Source: Bacillota bacterium (GTDB taxonomy: Bacteria; Bacillota; UBA5301; JAMCQP01). From it: a DNA stretch of 64,000 bases. The notes under the pieces are model-generated. The model saw nothing but the letters and a program-made list of their open reading frames with translations. It was not told the DNA's origin and did no database searches. A program made the translations under genes and the position numbers. Each line of letters starts with the position of its first letter. Position 1 is the stretch's first letter. Of this stretch, positions 1 to 9,412 are shown in pieces. The stretch covers positions 100,010-164,009 of the forward strand of contig JAMCQP010000039.1 of assembly GCA_023381695.1 (NCBI GenBank). Direction: 5' to 3'.

Positions 1-1427
1 CCATTGGCTATGGCGGAGCGCAGCATAAACCGCATGGTATCCGAGGTCTTCTTGGAGATCACCTGCCGGATTACCTCCCGCCCGAACTGTTTCACCAGAG
101 TCCCGTCGGCCTTGCGGATCTCCTTGACCAGATGGGGGCGGAGCAGATACCCGCCATTGACAATGGCGGCATAGGCGTTCAACAATTGGAGGGGGGTCAG
201 GGTCATGCCCTGGCCGAACCCGATATTCGCCCAGGTTACCAGACCAACTGTGCCTGGCTCCCGGACGCTGCCGGGAGCTTCCCCTGGAAAACCAACTCCG
301 GTGAGCTCGCCGAATCCAAAGGCGCGGATGTAGCGGTAAAATCGTTTGTCTCCCAGTTCCATGCCCAGCATGGCAAAGACCGGGTTGCAGGAGTTTTGCA
401 GGGTTTCCACAAAGCTCTGGCTGCCGTGGCCGCCCCCGGCCCAGCAGTAGATGGTCCAGCCTCCGACGACGATGAAACCGGGATCAAAAAAGTGGCGTTC
501 CAGCGACGTGATTCCCTCTTCCAACGCCACTGCGGCGGTAACGGCCTTCCAGGTGGAACCCGGCTCATACTCGTCGGTCACCGCGATATTCCGCCGGTTC
601 TGCAGTGGGTAATCCTCAAAGGAATTCGGGTTGTATCCAGGTTGTACGGCCATGGCCAGGATCTCACCACTATTGGGGTCCATGACTACCACGGTGCCGT
701 TCCTGGATCCCGTGTCGGCCAGAGCCTTGGCCAGCTCCCGCTCGGCGATCAGCTGGATTCGCTTGTCGATGGTCAGTGTCAAGGAGTCTCCCTCCTGGGC
801 GGGCAGGTACTTCTGCGTTCCTCCCTTGATCCGGTACCCGGTGGCGTCGCGTTCGGTGATCACCATTCCCGATTTCCCCCGGAGGTACTCGTCGTACCAC
901 AGTTCCAGCCCTTCCAGGCCCTGGTTGTCGATGCCGGAGATCCCGATCACCTGGGCCGCCAGGCTGCCATTGGGATAGTAACGCTGGGGATTTTCGACCA
1001 CGCCGATACCGGGCAGGCCCAGGTAGCGCACCGCCCTGGCCTCCTCGGGCGTGACCCTCTTCTTGATCCATTCCGCGGCGGAGAATCTGGTGATCCGCTT
1101 GTAGATAAACTCCTTGCGCAAATCCAGGACTTCGGCCAGTTTCCGCGCGGTCTCCTCCGGGTCATGGATCTCGGCGGGAACGGCATAGATCGCCTCCGCG
1201 CTCACACTTACCGCCATCTCAATTCCATTGCGGTCGTAGATCGTGCCGCGTTTGGCATCCACCTGAATCGGCCGCATCCGCTGATCCCAGGCCTTGGAGG
1301 AGAGCCAGTCCGTCCGGTAGATCTGAAGGAAGGCCATCCGGAAAGCCAGAAAGACCACGATGGCCGTTGCCGCAAGAAACAGGACGGCAATCCGTTTTTT
1401 CACCGCCAGGTAGGTGATCTTCGCCAT
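1..1427 (-). CDS. Class B penicillin-binding protein, SpoVD/FtsI type (3' end outside window)
   Basis: A D,D-transpeptidase that cross-links peptidoglycan outside the cytoplasmic membrane. The ATG at 1427 directly abuts the stop codon of the upstream flippase gene. The frame is still open at base 1, so about 475 residues are visible. Residues 11-31 form one N-terminal membrane anchor after a basic tail, followed by a PBP dimerisation region. The transpeptidase domain shows the nucleophile motif STWK at 291-294 and SCN at 346-348. The KTG box and any PASTA domain lie beyond the window. Coupling to a SpoVB-type flippase favours SpoVD (spore cortex), but a vegetative FtsI/PBP2B cannot be excluded. 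Confidence 0.93.
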   Translation of the reverse strand, partial: MAKITYLAVKKRIAVLFLAATAIVVFLAFRMAFLQIYRTDWLSSKAWDQRMRPIQVDAKRGTIYDRNGIEMAVSVSAEAIYAVPAEIHDPEETARKLAEVLDLRKEFIYKRITRFSAAEWIKKRVTPEEARAVRYLGLPGIGVVENPQRYYPNGSLAAQVIGISGIDNQGLEGLELWYDEYLRGKSGMVITERDATGYRIKGGTQKYLPAQEGDSLTLTIDKRIQLIAERELAKALADTGSRNGTVVVMDPNSGEILAMAVQPGYNPNSFEDYPLQNRRNIAVTDEYEPGSTWKAVTAAVALEEGITSLERHFFDPGFIVVGGWTIYCWAGGGHGSQSFVETLQNSCNPVFAMLGMELGDKRFYRYIRAFGFGELTGVGFPGEAPGSVREPGTVGLVTWANIGFGQGMTLTPLQLLNAYAAIVNGGYLLRPHLVKEIRKADGTLVKQFGREVIRQVISKKTSDTMRFMLRSAIAN

Positions 1428-3035
1428 CTATCCCCTCCCCTTCCACAAAAGGGCCAGCCGCTCCCCCACCCGGCCAAAGACCTTCAGATCCCGTTCTTTG
1501 AGGACGCCGGATACCGCAATCCCCAAAAGATACACGACGGCCCCCGCCATTACCGCTCCCAGGGTGCTGACGGCGCTGTTCCCCTGCGAGTTGTAGATAA
1601 TCCCCATCGCGCTCAGAAAATTGTAAACCGAATTTACCACCACGACCATCAAGATGAGGCTGAAGGCTGGTTTGGCCACCAGATCCCCCAGGTTGAACCT
1701 CGTTCCGGTATGGCGGCAAACCGCGCGAAGGTTGAGCATGGCTGTGACGGAAAACCCGACGGCGGTGGCCAGCGCCGCCCCGCGCACCCCCAGGGATGGG
1801 ATCCCGGTGAGCAGATACGTAAGAACCCCCTTCGCCAACGCGCCGTAGAAAAGATACCACACCGGTTCCCGCACATGGCCCATTCCTTGGAGGATGCCCA
1901 CGGTGGCGTCCTGCAGGCAGAGAAAAGGTGTGCCGAGCGCCAGATAGACCAGCGGGATTGCGGCGCCGGGATCGGTGAAGAGAAAAGTACAGATGGGTTC
2001 GGCCAGGATGACCAGCCCGGCGGCGGCGGGCAGGCCCACCAGAATGCTCAGGCGAACGGCGTCCTCCACCCGCTCTTTCAAGAGCCCGCGGTCTTTTACC
2101 ACCATCGCTCCCGCCACGGCGGGAACCAGGCTGACCGCCAACGCCTGGGTCAAAAGCGAGGGAAAGATCGCCAAAACCATCGCCATGCCGTTCAACTCTC
2201 CAAAAAGGCGCCGGACAATCTCCATGGCCATCCCGATCTTCTGCAACTGCCTGGGGACAATCACCGCATCCAGCAGGGTCATCACCGGTGCAATCAATGC
2301 TCCAATCACGATGGGGACCGCAAGGTAAAGTACCCGGAAGAGGATCCGGCCGGTGCTTGCTCCCGCCGGGGGCCGCGCGGGGCCGATCTCGGCCCGCAAC
2401 TTTTTCCGGCTGCGCAGGTAGATCGCCACCAAAACCATGGACCCGGCGGCAGCCCCGATCGCCCCGCCCAGGGCCGCCCCCGCCGCGCCGTATTCCACCC
2501 CGGAGGGCAGCCATATGACCGCCAGAAGCAGCATCATCGGCACCCGGACCACTTGCTCCGCAATCTGGGACAGAGCGCTGGGAATCATGTCCTGGAGCCC
2601 CTGAAAAAACCCCCGGAGCGCGGCCGCCACCGATAAAAAGAGGATGGCGGGCGCAAAGACCACGATGGAATAAAACGCGCCAAAGTCCCCGAGCACCCGG
2701 CTCGCCAGCCCATGAGCCGAGATCACCAGCAAAAAGGAGAGGGTGATCCCCACCAGCAAAAAGAAAGCGGTGGCCACGTGGAAGACCCGGAAGACGCCTT
2801 CGCTGCTGCGCAAGGTGGCTTGTTCGGCCACCAGCTTGGAGACCGTCACCGGAAGGCCGGCGACGGCAACCACCGTAAACAGTGTGTAAACGGGGGTAGC
2901 CATCTCCAAAACCCCGATTACTTCCGCCCCCAACAGGCGCGGCAAAAGGATGCGCAAGATCGCCCCCAAAAGACGGCTGGCAAAGCCGGCCACTGCAAGG
3001 ATTGCGGCTCCTTGCAGGAAATTTTGTTTGCGCAC
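1428..3035 (-). CDS. spoVB: SpoVB/MurJ-type polysaccharide flippase
   Basis: A 535-residue integral membrane protein of the MOP exporter superfamily, polysaccharide-biosynthesis branch. Members move lipid-linked cell-wall precursors across the membrane; SpoVB does so for spore cortex. The sequence is almost wholly hydrophobic, with about 14 predicted helices separated by short basic loops. The N-terminus has the family pattern of a helix ending in ASRLLG followed by the TPVYTLF region. The start is GTG 3035, with a rather distant AGAGG upstream. The stop codon abuts the start of the PBP gene, so the two are probably translationally coupled. The exact lipid substrate is inferred from family and neighbours. 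Confidence 0.9.
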   Translation of the reverse strand: MRKQNFLQGAAILAVAGFASRLLGAILRILLPRLLGAEVIGVLEMATPVYTLFTVVAVAGLPVTVSKLVAEQATLRSSEGVFRVFHVATAFFLLVGITLSFLLVISAHGLASRVLGDFGAFYSIVVFAPAILFLSVAAALRGFFQGLQDMIPSALSQIAEQVVRVPMMLLLAVIWLPSGVEYGAAGAALGGAIGAAAGSMVLVAIYLRSRKKLRAEIGPARPPAGASTGRILFRVLYLAVPIVIGALIAPVMTLLDAVIVPRQLQKIGMAMEIVRRLFGELNGMAMVLAIFPSLLTQALAVSLVPAVAGAMVVKDRGLLKERVEDAVRLSILVGLPAAAGLVILAEPICTFLFTDPGAAIPLVYLALGTPFLCLQDATVGILQGMGHVREPVWYLFYGALAKGVLTYLLTGIPSLGVRGAALATAVGFSVTAMLNLRAVCRHTGTRFNLGDLVAKPAFSLILMVVVVNSVYNFLSAMGIIYNSQGNSAVSTLGAVMAGAVVYLLGIAVSGVLKERDLKVFGRVGERLALLWKGRG

Positions 3036-3091
3036 GGGCGTTGTGTCCTCTCTCTTTGCTTTCTGGCAGGGTATGGAGAGATCTGACTAAA

Positions 3092-4267
3092 CTAGGGACT
3101 GACCAGACCGGATAACCACCGCCAGAGCTTAAACAACAAGCCCGCCCGTGGCACCCGTTGCCCGGCGATCAGTTCGGTCCGGCCTACCTCTTTTCCATTC
3201 TTTTTCACGATGAGGCGACCGATAATCTGACCCTTCTTGATGGGCGCCGCCGGGGTTTTGCCGATCATCACCACTTTTTCAAAGAGCCCGTCATCATCCT
3301 TGTGGGTGAGCGTCGCCACCGATTGCCTGGCAACCAGGGGAACCCCGTCGTAACGTCCATTGTCCACCTGGGAACGGGCGACCGTCTCGCCCTCCCGGAC
3401 CACCACATTTATGAAATGCTCAAAACCATAGGTAAGCAGCCTTTTGGCATCGTTCCAGCGGTCCGTGCGGGTGTCTTCATCCAGAACCACGGCGATCAGG
3501 CGCCGGCCTTCCCTGGTGGCGCTCCCCACAAAGGCATGCCCGGCCTCGCTGGTAAAGCCGGTCTTCACGCCGTCCGCGCCCTTGAAGGTCCCCAGAAGAA
3601 GGTTGGAGTTGGAAAGCGAGACGTCCTGGTACGCCAGTTTCGCCTGTCTGGTGGAGACCAGACGGGCAAAGAGCGGGTGTTGCAGGGCGATGCGGGTAAG
3701 CTGGGCCACATCGTAGGCCGTCGAATGGGAACCGGACCAGGAACCCAGAATACCTGTGGCGTCGCGGAACTGTGTGTTCTTGAGGCCCAGTTCCTTGGCC
3801 CGTTGCGTCATCATGTTGGCGAAGGCCGACTCGCTGCCCGCGATATATTCGGACAGGGCCACCGCGGAGTCATTCGCCGAGATCAGCGCCGCGGAGTAGA
3901 GGAGATCCCGCACGGAGATCCGGTCGCCTGCCTTGACTTCCAGGATGGTTCCGTCCATGGAAGCGGCATAATCGCTGATCGTGACCACATCCGTGAGGCG
4001 AATCTTCTTATTTTCGATCATCTCCACTACCAGAAGCAAGGTTATGAGCTTGGTCAGGCTGGCGATTCCCATGCGCCGGTAGGCGTCCTTTTCGAAGAGA
4101 ACCTGCCCGGACCGGTAGTCAACCAGAATAGCCGACCCGGCCCGGATCTCCCGTGAAAGGTCCACGGCTGCAAGAGCAGGGCTGGCGGTCAGGAGGAAGA
4201 CCGCCAGCGCGGTAACCAGCCAGACAACCTTCCCGGACCGCGGCCATCCTCTTCCCCCACGTTCCAT
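3092..4267 (-). CDS. D-alanyl-D-alanine carboxypeptidase (DacF/PBP5 family)
   Basis: A secreted low-molecular-weight penicillin-binding protein, peptidase family S11, which removes the terminal D-Ala from peptidoglycan stem peptides and so limits cross-linking. A signal peptide ends near residue 34 (ASPALAA). The three active-site motifs are intact: SLTK at 70-73, SAND at 130-133 and KTG at 235-237. A C-terminal beta domain and a short amphipathic tail (LFKLWRWLSGL) for membrane attachment follow. I chose ATG 4267 because GAGGTG sits 6 nt upstream; a GTG at 4276 is in frame but overlaps that site. The gene is divergent from the FemAB gene. In B. subtilis dacF precedes spoIIAA, but here it does not. 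Confidence 0.94.
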   Translation of the reverse strand: MERGGRGWPRSGKVVWLVTALAVFLLTASPALAAVDLSREIRAGSAILVDYRSGQVLFEKDAYRRMGIASLTKLITLLLVVEMIENKKIRLTDVVTISDYAASMDGTILEVKAGDRISVRDLLYSAALISANDSAVALSEYIAGSESAFANMMTQRAKELGLKNTQFRDATGILGSWSGSHSTAYDVAQLTRIALQHPLFARLVSTRQAKLAYQDVSLSNSNLLLGTFKGADGVKTGFTSEAGHAFVGSATREGRRLIAVVLDEDTRTDRWNDAKRLLTYGFEHFINVVVREGETVARSQVDNGRYDGVPLVARQSVATLTHKDDDGLFEKVVMIGKTPAAPIKKGQIIGRLIVKKNGKEVGRTELIAGQRVPRAGLLFKLWRWLSGLVSP

Positions 4268-4483
4268 CGAATTCACCTCATCTTTGCGCCCGTCTGGGGC
4301 TTAAAGCTCTCCACAAAGATCTATTACCGTCCCCCCCGTAATATTCGTGCGTCCAGGCATTCGGGAGGATGCCGCGGCATTGCAAAGCCCGGCATGGGGG
4401 GAAATGGCGATGGGCTGGGTGCGGTAACTGCACCAAAACCGCGGGAGAAAAATATGCTACTTCTGTTGGGAGGTGCTCCGTCC

Positions 4484-5623
4484 TTGAGAATCATCCATAA
4501 TCCGCCGCCCAGGGATTTCAACGCCTTTGTGGCCGGTTCGCCCAAGGGGCATATCCTGCAATCCCACGAGTGGGGAGAGGTCAAAAGATTCACCGGCTGG
4601 GAGCCGCTGCGCCTGGCGGTATCCGATAGGGGAACCTACCGGGCCACCGCCCTGATCTTAAAACGCAGGTTGCCCATCTTCGGCCGTTCGCTCTTTTACG
4701 CCCCCCGCGGGCCGGTGATCGACTTCCGGGACAAGACCACCCTGGACTTTTTAACGGACGAGGCACGGAAACTGGCCAGAAGCCACCGGGCCATCTTCCT
4801 GAAGATCGATCCCGACCTGCCGGCCAAAGAGTTTGCCGATGTCACCAAATTTCTCAAGACCAGAGGCTTTCGGAAGATTGACAAAGGACTCAGTTTTGAG
4901 GGCGTTCAACCCAGGTTCGTCTTTCGCCTGGACATCACCCGTTCCCCCGAGGAGCTTCTCAAACAGATGGAGGGGAAGACCAGATACAATATCCGGCTGG
5001 CGGAGCGGAAGGGGGTCGTCATCAACGACAACTGCACCAAAGAAGACCTCAAAGCCTTTTATCTGCTGCTTCAGGAGACGACGAAACGGGATAAATTCCT
5101 GGTGCGTTCCTACGACTACTTTGAAAAGCTCTGGGATCTCCTGGTGTCAAAGGGCATGGCCAAACTCTTCATGGCCCACTATCAAGGGGAATTCATCGCC
5201 GGCACCCTGGCCTTTCTCTTTGGGGACAAGTGCTGGTACATCTACGGCGCCTCGGCCAACCAGCACCGCGGGGTGATGCCCAACTACGCCCTCCAGTGGC
5301 GGATGATCCTCTGGGCTCAAAGCCAGGGATGCCGGATGTACGATCTCCGGGGCGTCTCCGGCGATCTCCACCCGGCCAACCCTCTCTACGGCCTCTACCG
5401 TTTCAAGAAGGGTTTCGGGGCGGAATTCACCGAGTTCATCGGGGAGTTCGACCTGCCTTTTTCAACCGGCTGGTACTGGTTGTGGGTGGGAATGGAGACC
5501 ATGCAGGCCAGGTTCTATGAGGGCAAGCAGGCCATCCGGCGGTTGCCGGGGCTTCCCGTCCGGCTCCTGTCGGCGGCCAAACGCCGTTTAAAAGCCACAC
5601 CGGGCAGCGCACAACAAAAATGA
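4484..5623 (+). CDS. FemAB-type peptidoglycan bridge aminoacyltransferase
   Basis: A cytoplasmic enzyme of the FemABX family, which adds amino acids from aminoacyl-tRNA to the lipid II stem peptide. The 379 residues hold the double GNAT-like fold. An early HILQSHEWGEVK segment, a central REDLF-like acceptor region, and a C-terminal block ending PLYGLYRFKKGFG are typical of the family. No coiled-coil arm is obvious. I chose TTG 4484 because GGGAGGTG lies 8 nt upstream; ATG 4454 is in frame but has no such site. Alanine racemase follows 12 nt downstream. The amino acid added cannot be read from sequence. Confidence 0.86.
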   Translation: MRIIHNPPPRDFNAFVAGSPKGHILQSHEWGEVKRFTGWEPLRLAVSDRGTYRATALILKRRLPIFGRSLFYAPRGPVIDFRDKTTLDFLTDEARKLARSHRAIFLKIDPDLPAKEFADVTKFLKTRGFRKIDKGLSFEGVQPRFVFRLDITRSPEELLKQMEGKTRYNIRLAERKGVVINDNCTKEDLKAFYLLLQETTKRDKFLVRSYDYFEKLWDLLVSKGMAKLFMAHYQGEFIAGTLAFLFGDKCWYIYGASANQHRGVMPNYALQWRMILWAQSQGCRMYDLRGVSGDLHPANPLYGLYRFKKGFGAEFTEFIGEFDLPFSTGWYWLWVGMETMQARFYEGKQAIRRLPGLPVRLLSAAKRRLKATPGSAQQK

Positions 5624-5635
5624 GGGTACAACAAG

Positions 5636-6922
5636 ATGATCGACCTTTCAGAGCTTGGCAGGTTTCTCGGCCCCATATGGGTAGAAGTGGACCTTGACGC
5701 TATCGCCCATAATCTCCGGATGACCCGCCGCCTTCTCTCGCCGGCCACTACACTTATCGCGGTGGTCAAAGCCGATGCCTATGGATACGGCGCCGTGGAA
5801 GTCGCCAGAGTAGCGCTGGCCAATGGCGCAAGCATGCTGGCGGTCAGCACCGTCGACGAGGGTCTGGAACTGCGCCAGGCCGGCATTTTGGCCCCAATCC
5901 TGATCTTTACGCCCGCCTTGCCCGAGCAGGCGCCCGATGTTATAAAATACGATCTGGTCCAGACCGTCTGCGATCTGAAACTGGCTCAAGCCCTGGCGCA
6001 GGTGGCCAGATCCGCAGAGCGCGCCAGAAAACCGCCCAAAGTCCATGCCAAGGTAGATACCGGAATGGGCCGAATCGGCATTCGCCCTGAAGAAACCGTT
6101 CCATTTATCAGGCGGCTTTCAGAAATGGGGCTGGCGGTTGAGGGGGTATATACCCACTTTGCCGCCGCCCACAGCCACAACTCGCGCTATACCCGGGCGC
6201 AGTTTGAACAATTCTTGACGGTTTCAAGGGAGATCCGGGCTGCCCAACTCCGGGTTCCCATGCTGCATGCGGCAAACAGCGCCGCACTCGTGGATTTCCC
6301 CGAAACGCACCTGGATGCGGTACGGCCGGGAAACCTGCTGTACGGACAGTACCCGTCGGCTTCGGCCCGGCGGCGGTTTGCCCTGAAAGAGGCCTGGACC
6401 TTCAAGGCAAGGGTAATCCAAGTCAAGGAGGTCCCGGCGGGAACCCGGATCGGCTACGGCGCCACCTTCGTCACCCACCGGCCCACGACGGTCGCCACCC
6501 TCCCCATCGGCTACGCCGACGGTTTTAACCTTGAACCGGTGCACGGCCCCATTCGCCCGGGGGACCTGCCGGAACTTCTGCGCAAGGGTTTAAAAACCGT
6601 TGCCGCCACCCTGCACCTCCCGCTGGACCACGGCTCGATCTTCGTCAAAGGAGTCAAGGCTGAACTCGTGGGGAAGGTCTCCATGGGCCTGGCCACCATC
6701 GACGTCACGGCGGTGAAAAAAGCCAAACCGGGCAAGGAAGTCGCGATAGGCGACGAGGTGGAGCTCCTGGTCCGGCAACCGGTGGTAAACCGCTGGATCC
6801 CGCGGCTCTACCTGAAAGACGGCCGCCCCTGGCGCATCAGGCACAAAAATATTATCCACCAGATCGGCGGATTTGCCCGTCATGCTGATTCAATCAGCAG
6901 TATATATTTTACCCAGAGGTAA
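5636..6922 (+). CDS. alr: Alanine racemase
   Basis: A PLP enzyme that interconverts L- and D-alanine, supplying D-Ala for peptidoglycan. The PLP-binding lysine is K45 in VKADAYGYG. The catalytic tyrosine is in RIGYGATF near residue 274, and the family landmarks KVDTGMGRIG and LPIGYADG are present. At 428 residues it is about 40 longer than most alanine racemases. Part of the excess is a C-terminal tail after the normal end of the beta domain. The start ATG 5636 follows the femAB-type stop by 12 nt with a GAGGG site between them. Lying between a bridge-forming ligase and spmA, it belongs to a wall or cortex operon. Confidence 0.96.
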   Translation: MIDLSELGRFLGPIWVEVDLDAIAHNLRMTRRLLSPATTLIAVVKADAYGYGAVEVARVALANGASMLAVSTVDEGLELRQAGILAPILIFTPALPEQAPDVIKYDLVQTVCDLKLAQALAQVARSAERARKPPKVHAKVDTGMGRIGIRPEETVPFIRRLSEMGLAVEGVYTHFAAAHSHNSRYTRAQFEQFLTVSREIRAAQLRVPMLHAANSAALVDFPETHLDAVRPGNLLYGQYPSASARRRFALKEAWTFKARVIQVKEVPAGTRIGYGATFVTHRPTTVATLPIGYADGFNLEPVHGPIRPGDLPELLRKGLKTVAATLHLPLDHGSIFVKGVKAELVGKVSMGLATIDVTAVKKAKPGKEVAIGDEVELLVRQPVVNRWIPRLYLKDGRPWRIRHKNIIHQIGGFARHADSISSIYFTQR

Positions 6923-6952
6923 AGCGTTAAGAAAGACGCAGAGGTGAGGAAG

Positions 6953-7525
6953 ATGCTCAACACCGTCTGGGTAGCCCTGATAGCCATTGGAATGATCGCC
7001 GCGGTTTTTACCGGCAAGCTGGATCAAACAACCAACGCCGCCTTGAACTCCGGCGAATCCGCTGTCGGCATCGCGTTGAGCCTTCTCGGTGCTTTGGCCA
7101 TGTGGTCGGGAATCATGAAGATTGCCGAGGAAGCCGGTTTAATCCGGGTAATCGGGAGGATCATCGCGCCGGTCACCCGGCGTCTCTTCCCGAGCATTCC
7201 GCCGGATCACCCGGCCATGGGCGCCATCGTAATGGCCTACAGCGCCAACCTCCTCGGCCTGGGGAACGCCTGCACGCCATTATCCATCAAGGCCATGCAG
7301 GAGATGGACAAATTGAACAAGGCGCCGGGTCGCGCCACCGACGCCATGTGCACATTTGTGGCCCTGACCATGTCCAGCCTGACCATCTTGCCGACCACCA
7401 TCATTTCCATCCGAGCCAGCGCCGGCAGCGCCAACCCCGCCGGGGTGGTGGGGCCCATCTTCTTCTCCACGGCCGTCGCCACCCTGGTTGCGTTGATCAC
7501 CGACCGGCTCCTGCGTAAGAGGTAA
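6953..7525 (+). CDS. spmA: Spore maturation protein A
   Basis: A membrane protein of the nucleoside-recognition (Gate) family. In B. subtilis SpmA works with SpmB to dehydrate the spore core. The 190 residues include about five hydrophobic segments and the conserved block around SANLLGLGNACTPL and ILPTTIISIR. I chose ATG 6953, with GAGGTG 6 nt upstream; GTG 6944 would overlap that site. The gene ends 5 nt before spmB. Transcription probably continues from alr. Confidence 0.94.
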   Translation: MLNTVWVALIAIGMIAAVFTGKLDQTTNAALNSGESAVGIALSLLGALAMWSGIMKIAEEAGLIRVIGRIIAPVTRRLFPSIPPDHPAMGAIVMAYSANLLGLGNACTPLSIKAMQEMDKLNKAPGRATDAMCTFVALTMSSLTILPTTIISIRASAGSANPAGVVGPIFFSTAVATLVALITDRLLRKR

Positions 7526-7530
7526 ATCAG

Positions 7531-8067
7531 ATGCTGATCGCCATTTTTAAGGAGATCTCCGGGTGGACGATCCCCTTGATGCTGGTGGCCATTCCGGTGT
7601 ACGGGTACCTGAAAGGGATAAACGTTTACAACACATTCATCAAGGGAGCCAGAGAAGGCGTGATGACCGGGGTGAGGATCATCCCTTACCTGGTGGCTAT
7701 CTTTGTGGCCATCGCGATCTTCAGGACCTCCGGTGTCCTGGAGTGGGCCACCAACGCCATCGCTCCCTTCACCCGCCTTTTGCACGTACCGGCGGAGGTT
7801 ATGCCGCTGGTCTTGATCCGCCCCCTCTCCGGAAACGGAGCCATGGGAGTGATGATCGAACTCTTGAAGGTCCACGGCCCGGACTCGTTGATCGGCCGCA
7901 TGGCCTCCGTCTTGCAGGGCAGCACCGAAACCACCTTTTACGTCCTCACGGTCTACTTCGGGGCCATCGGGGTGAAGAACACCCGGCATACCCTGGCCGT
8001 GGGGCTGCTGGCGGACCTGGCCGCCTTCCTGGGCGCCGCCTGGGCCACCTACCGCCTCTTTGGATAG
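7531..8067 (+). CDS. spmB: Spore maturation protein B
   Basis: Partner of SpmA, a 178-residue membrane protein of the same Gate family. It has four or five hydrophobic segments and the family signatures GVRIIPYLVA, LIRPLSGNGAMG and TETTFYVL. It starts 5 nt after spmA, with AGAGG upstream. Loss of either gene in B. subtilis gives spores with lower heat resistance and a more hydrated core; the same role is inferred here. It is the last gene of the plus-strand operon that begins with the FemAB-type ligase, and a hairpin follows 30 nt downstream. Confidence 0.94.
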   Translation: MLIAIFKEISGWTIPLMLVAIPVYGYLKGINVYNTFIKGAREGVMTGVRIIPYLVAIFVAIAIFRTSGVLEWATNAIAPFTRLLHVPAEVMPLVLIRPLSGNGAMGVMIELLKVHGPDSLIGRMASVLQGSTETTFYVLTVYFGAIGVKNTRHTLAVGLLADLAAFLGAAWATYRLFG

Positions 8068-8097
8068 TTCTCCGCCGCCTGATCATGAATATGTTAA

Positions 8098-8123
8098 GAG
8101 CCACCAGAAGAACCTGGTGGCTC
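8098..8123. terminator. Perfect hairpin between convergent spmB and hfq
   Basis: A 10-bp perfect stem (GAGCCACCAG with CTGGTGGCTC) and a 6-nt loop lie between two convergent genes. The following sequence is only moderately T-rich on either strand, so it may act as a weak bidirectional terminator or a 3' RNA-stabilising hairpin. Confidence 0.65.
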
Positions 8124-8154
8124 CGCGTTGCCTCTGTTTTTACGTTTTGCCGGC

Positions 8155-8403
8155 TTATTCTTCACGCTTGGATTCACCAAAATTAAAGCTCATGGGGCGA
8201 AGGGGTGAAATGGTGGATACTGCGTGTTTATAGACCATCTCCTGCTTCCCGTCGCTCTCCAGGATCACCGTGAAGTTGTCAAACCCCTTCACAACCCCTT
8301 TAAGTTGAAAGCCGTTTACCAGATAGATTGTGACCGGTACATTATCTTTGCGTACCTGGTTGAGGAAGCCGTCCTGAAGGTTAAGTTGAGGCTTCGTGTT
8401 CAA
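8155..8403 (-). CDS. hfq: RNA chaperone Hfq
   Basis: An 82-residue Sm-like protein that forms hexamers and binds U-rich and A-rich RNA. The Sm1 motif covers residues 8-40 ([15 protein letters not shown] through [11 protein letters not shown]). The Sm2 motif has the Hfq-specific YKHAVSTI near residues 58-65. The start is TTG 8403, with GGAGGG 6 nt upstream. It follows miaA, the same order as in many bacteria, and is the last gene of the miaB-mutS-mutL-miaA operon. Confidence 0.97.
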   Translation of the reverse strand: MNTKPQLNLQDGFLNQVRKDNVPVTIYLVNGFQLKGVVKGFDNFTVILESDGKQEMVYKHAVSTISPLRPMSFNFGESKREE

Positions 8404-8422
8404 AACTATCCCTCCAAAAAGA

Positions 8423-9412
8423 TCAATTAAGACATTTTACAGTCCCGTTGCCTAGTCTAGATCTATTCGCCAAGTCCGGCCATCTTCCTTCAATTATTTG
8501 TGAAAGATAACCAGAAGCTTCTGTTTTAGAAGAAAAGCTCCCAAGGTCTACCCAGATCACTCTTTTATCCCGGCGAAACCAGGTGTACTGCCGCTTGGCA
8601 TAACGGCGGGTCTCCCGTTTGAGGATTTCGATGGCTTCGTCAAGGGTGTACCGGCCGGCCAGGTACCCCTGGATCTCCTTGTAACCCAGCGCCTGCATGG
8701 CCGTCAAACCCGGCGGGTAACGTTCAAGCAAGGCGCGCACTTCATCCACCAGCCCGGCGGCAATCATCCGGTCCACACGGAGATCGATCCGCCGATAGAG
8801 TTCCTGGCGATCACCGGTCAGGCCGATGATCAACAGATCATACCTGGGGGGTTTGTTGCGGCTGGCGGCCTGCAGTGCCGAGATCGGCGTCCCGGTTCGG
8901 GTGTACACCTCCAGAGCTCGAATCACCCGCCGCAGATCATTGGGATGTAGTCTGGCCGCCGCCTCCGGATCAACCCCGGCCAACCGGCGATGCAGATATT
9001 CGTTTCCGTGCCGGGCCGCCTCCTGTTGCAGCTCTCTTCGCAGCTCCCAGTCCGCCCCCGGATCGGGAAAGAGCATGTCCTCCAGCAGCGTCCGGATGTA
9101 AAGGCCGGTTCCTCCCACCACAACAGGCAGACACCCTCGCGCCAAAATTGCATCGATCGCCGCCTCGGCGTATTTCTGATACTCCGCCACGCTGAACTCT
9201 TGATCCGGATCCACCACGTCAACAAGGTGATGCGGCACACCCCGCATCTCTTCCGGCGAGAGCTTGGCGGTCCCGATGTCCATTCCCCGGTAGACCTGCA
9301 TGGAATCCGCCGAGATCACCTCACCGTCATAGCGCAAAGCAAGCTCCACACCAAAATCAGACTTGCCGACCCCGGTAGGCCCCACGATGGCCAGAAGCTT
9401 TTCCACCGTCAA
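8423..9412 (-). CDS. miaA: tRNA dimethylallyltransferase
   Basis: Transfers a dimethylallyl group from DMAPP to N6 of A37 in tRNAs that read UNN codons. The P-loop is GPTGVGKS near residue 11, followed by [15 protein letters not shown] and the VVGGTGLYI block; the tRNA-binding region contains [14 protein letters not shown]. The length (329) is normal. The start is TTG 9412, whose TTGA overlaps the stop of the upstream methyltransferase. MiaB, which thiomethylates the same base, is the first gene of this operon, so both steps of ms2i6A37 synthesis are co-transcribed. Confidence 0.97.
   Translation of the reverse strand: MTVEKLLAIVGPTGVGKSDFGVELALRYDGEVISADSMQVYRGMDIGTAKLSPEEMRGVPHHLVDVVDPDQEFSVAEYQKYAEAAIDAILARGCLPVVVGGTGLYIRTLLEDMLFPDPGADWELRRELQQEAARHGNEYLHRRLAGVDPEAAARLHPNDLRRVIRALEVYTRTGTPISALQAASRNKPPRYDLLIIGLTGDRQELYRRIDLRVDRMIAAGLVDEVRALLERYPPGLTAMQALGYKEIQGYLAGRYTLDEAIEILKRETRRYAKRQYTWFRRDKRVIWVDLGSFSSKTEASGYLSQIIEGRWPDLANRSRLGNGTVKCLN

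Noticed and set aside
132..2636. 834-residue open frame on the plus strand
   Set aside because: It lies antisense to the PBP and flippase genes, both of which have clear motifs. High G+C third positions leave long open antisense frames; the translation is Gly/His/Gln-rich and matches no family.
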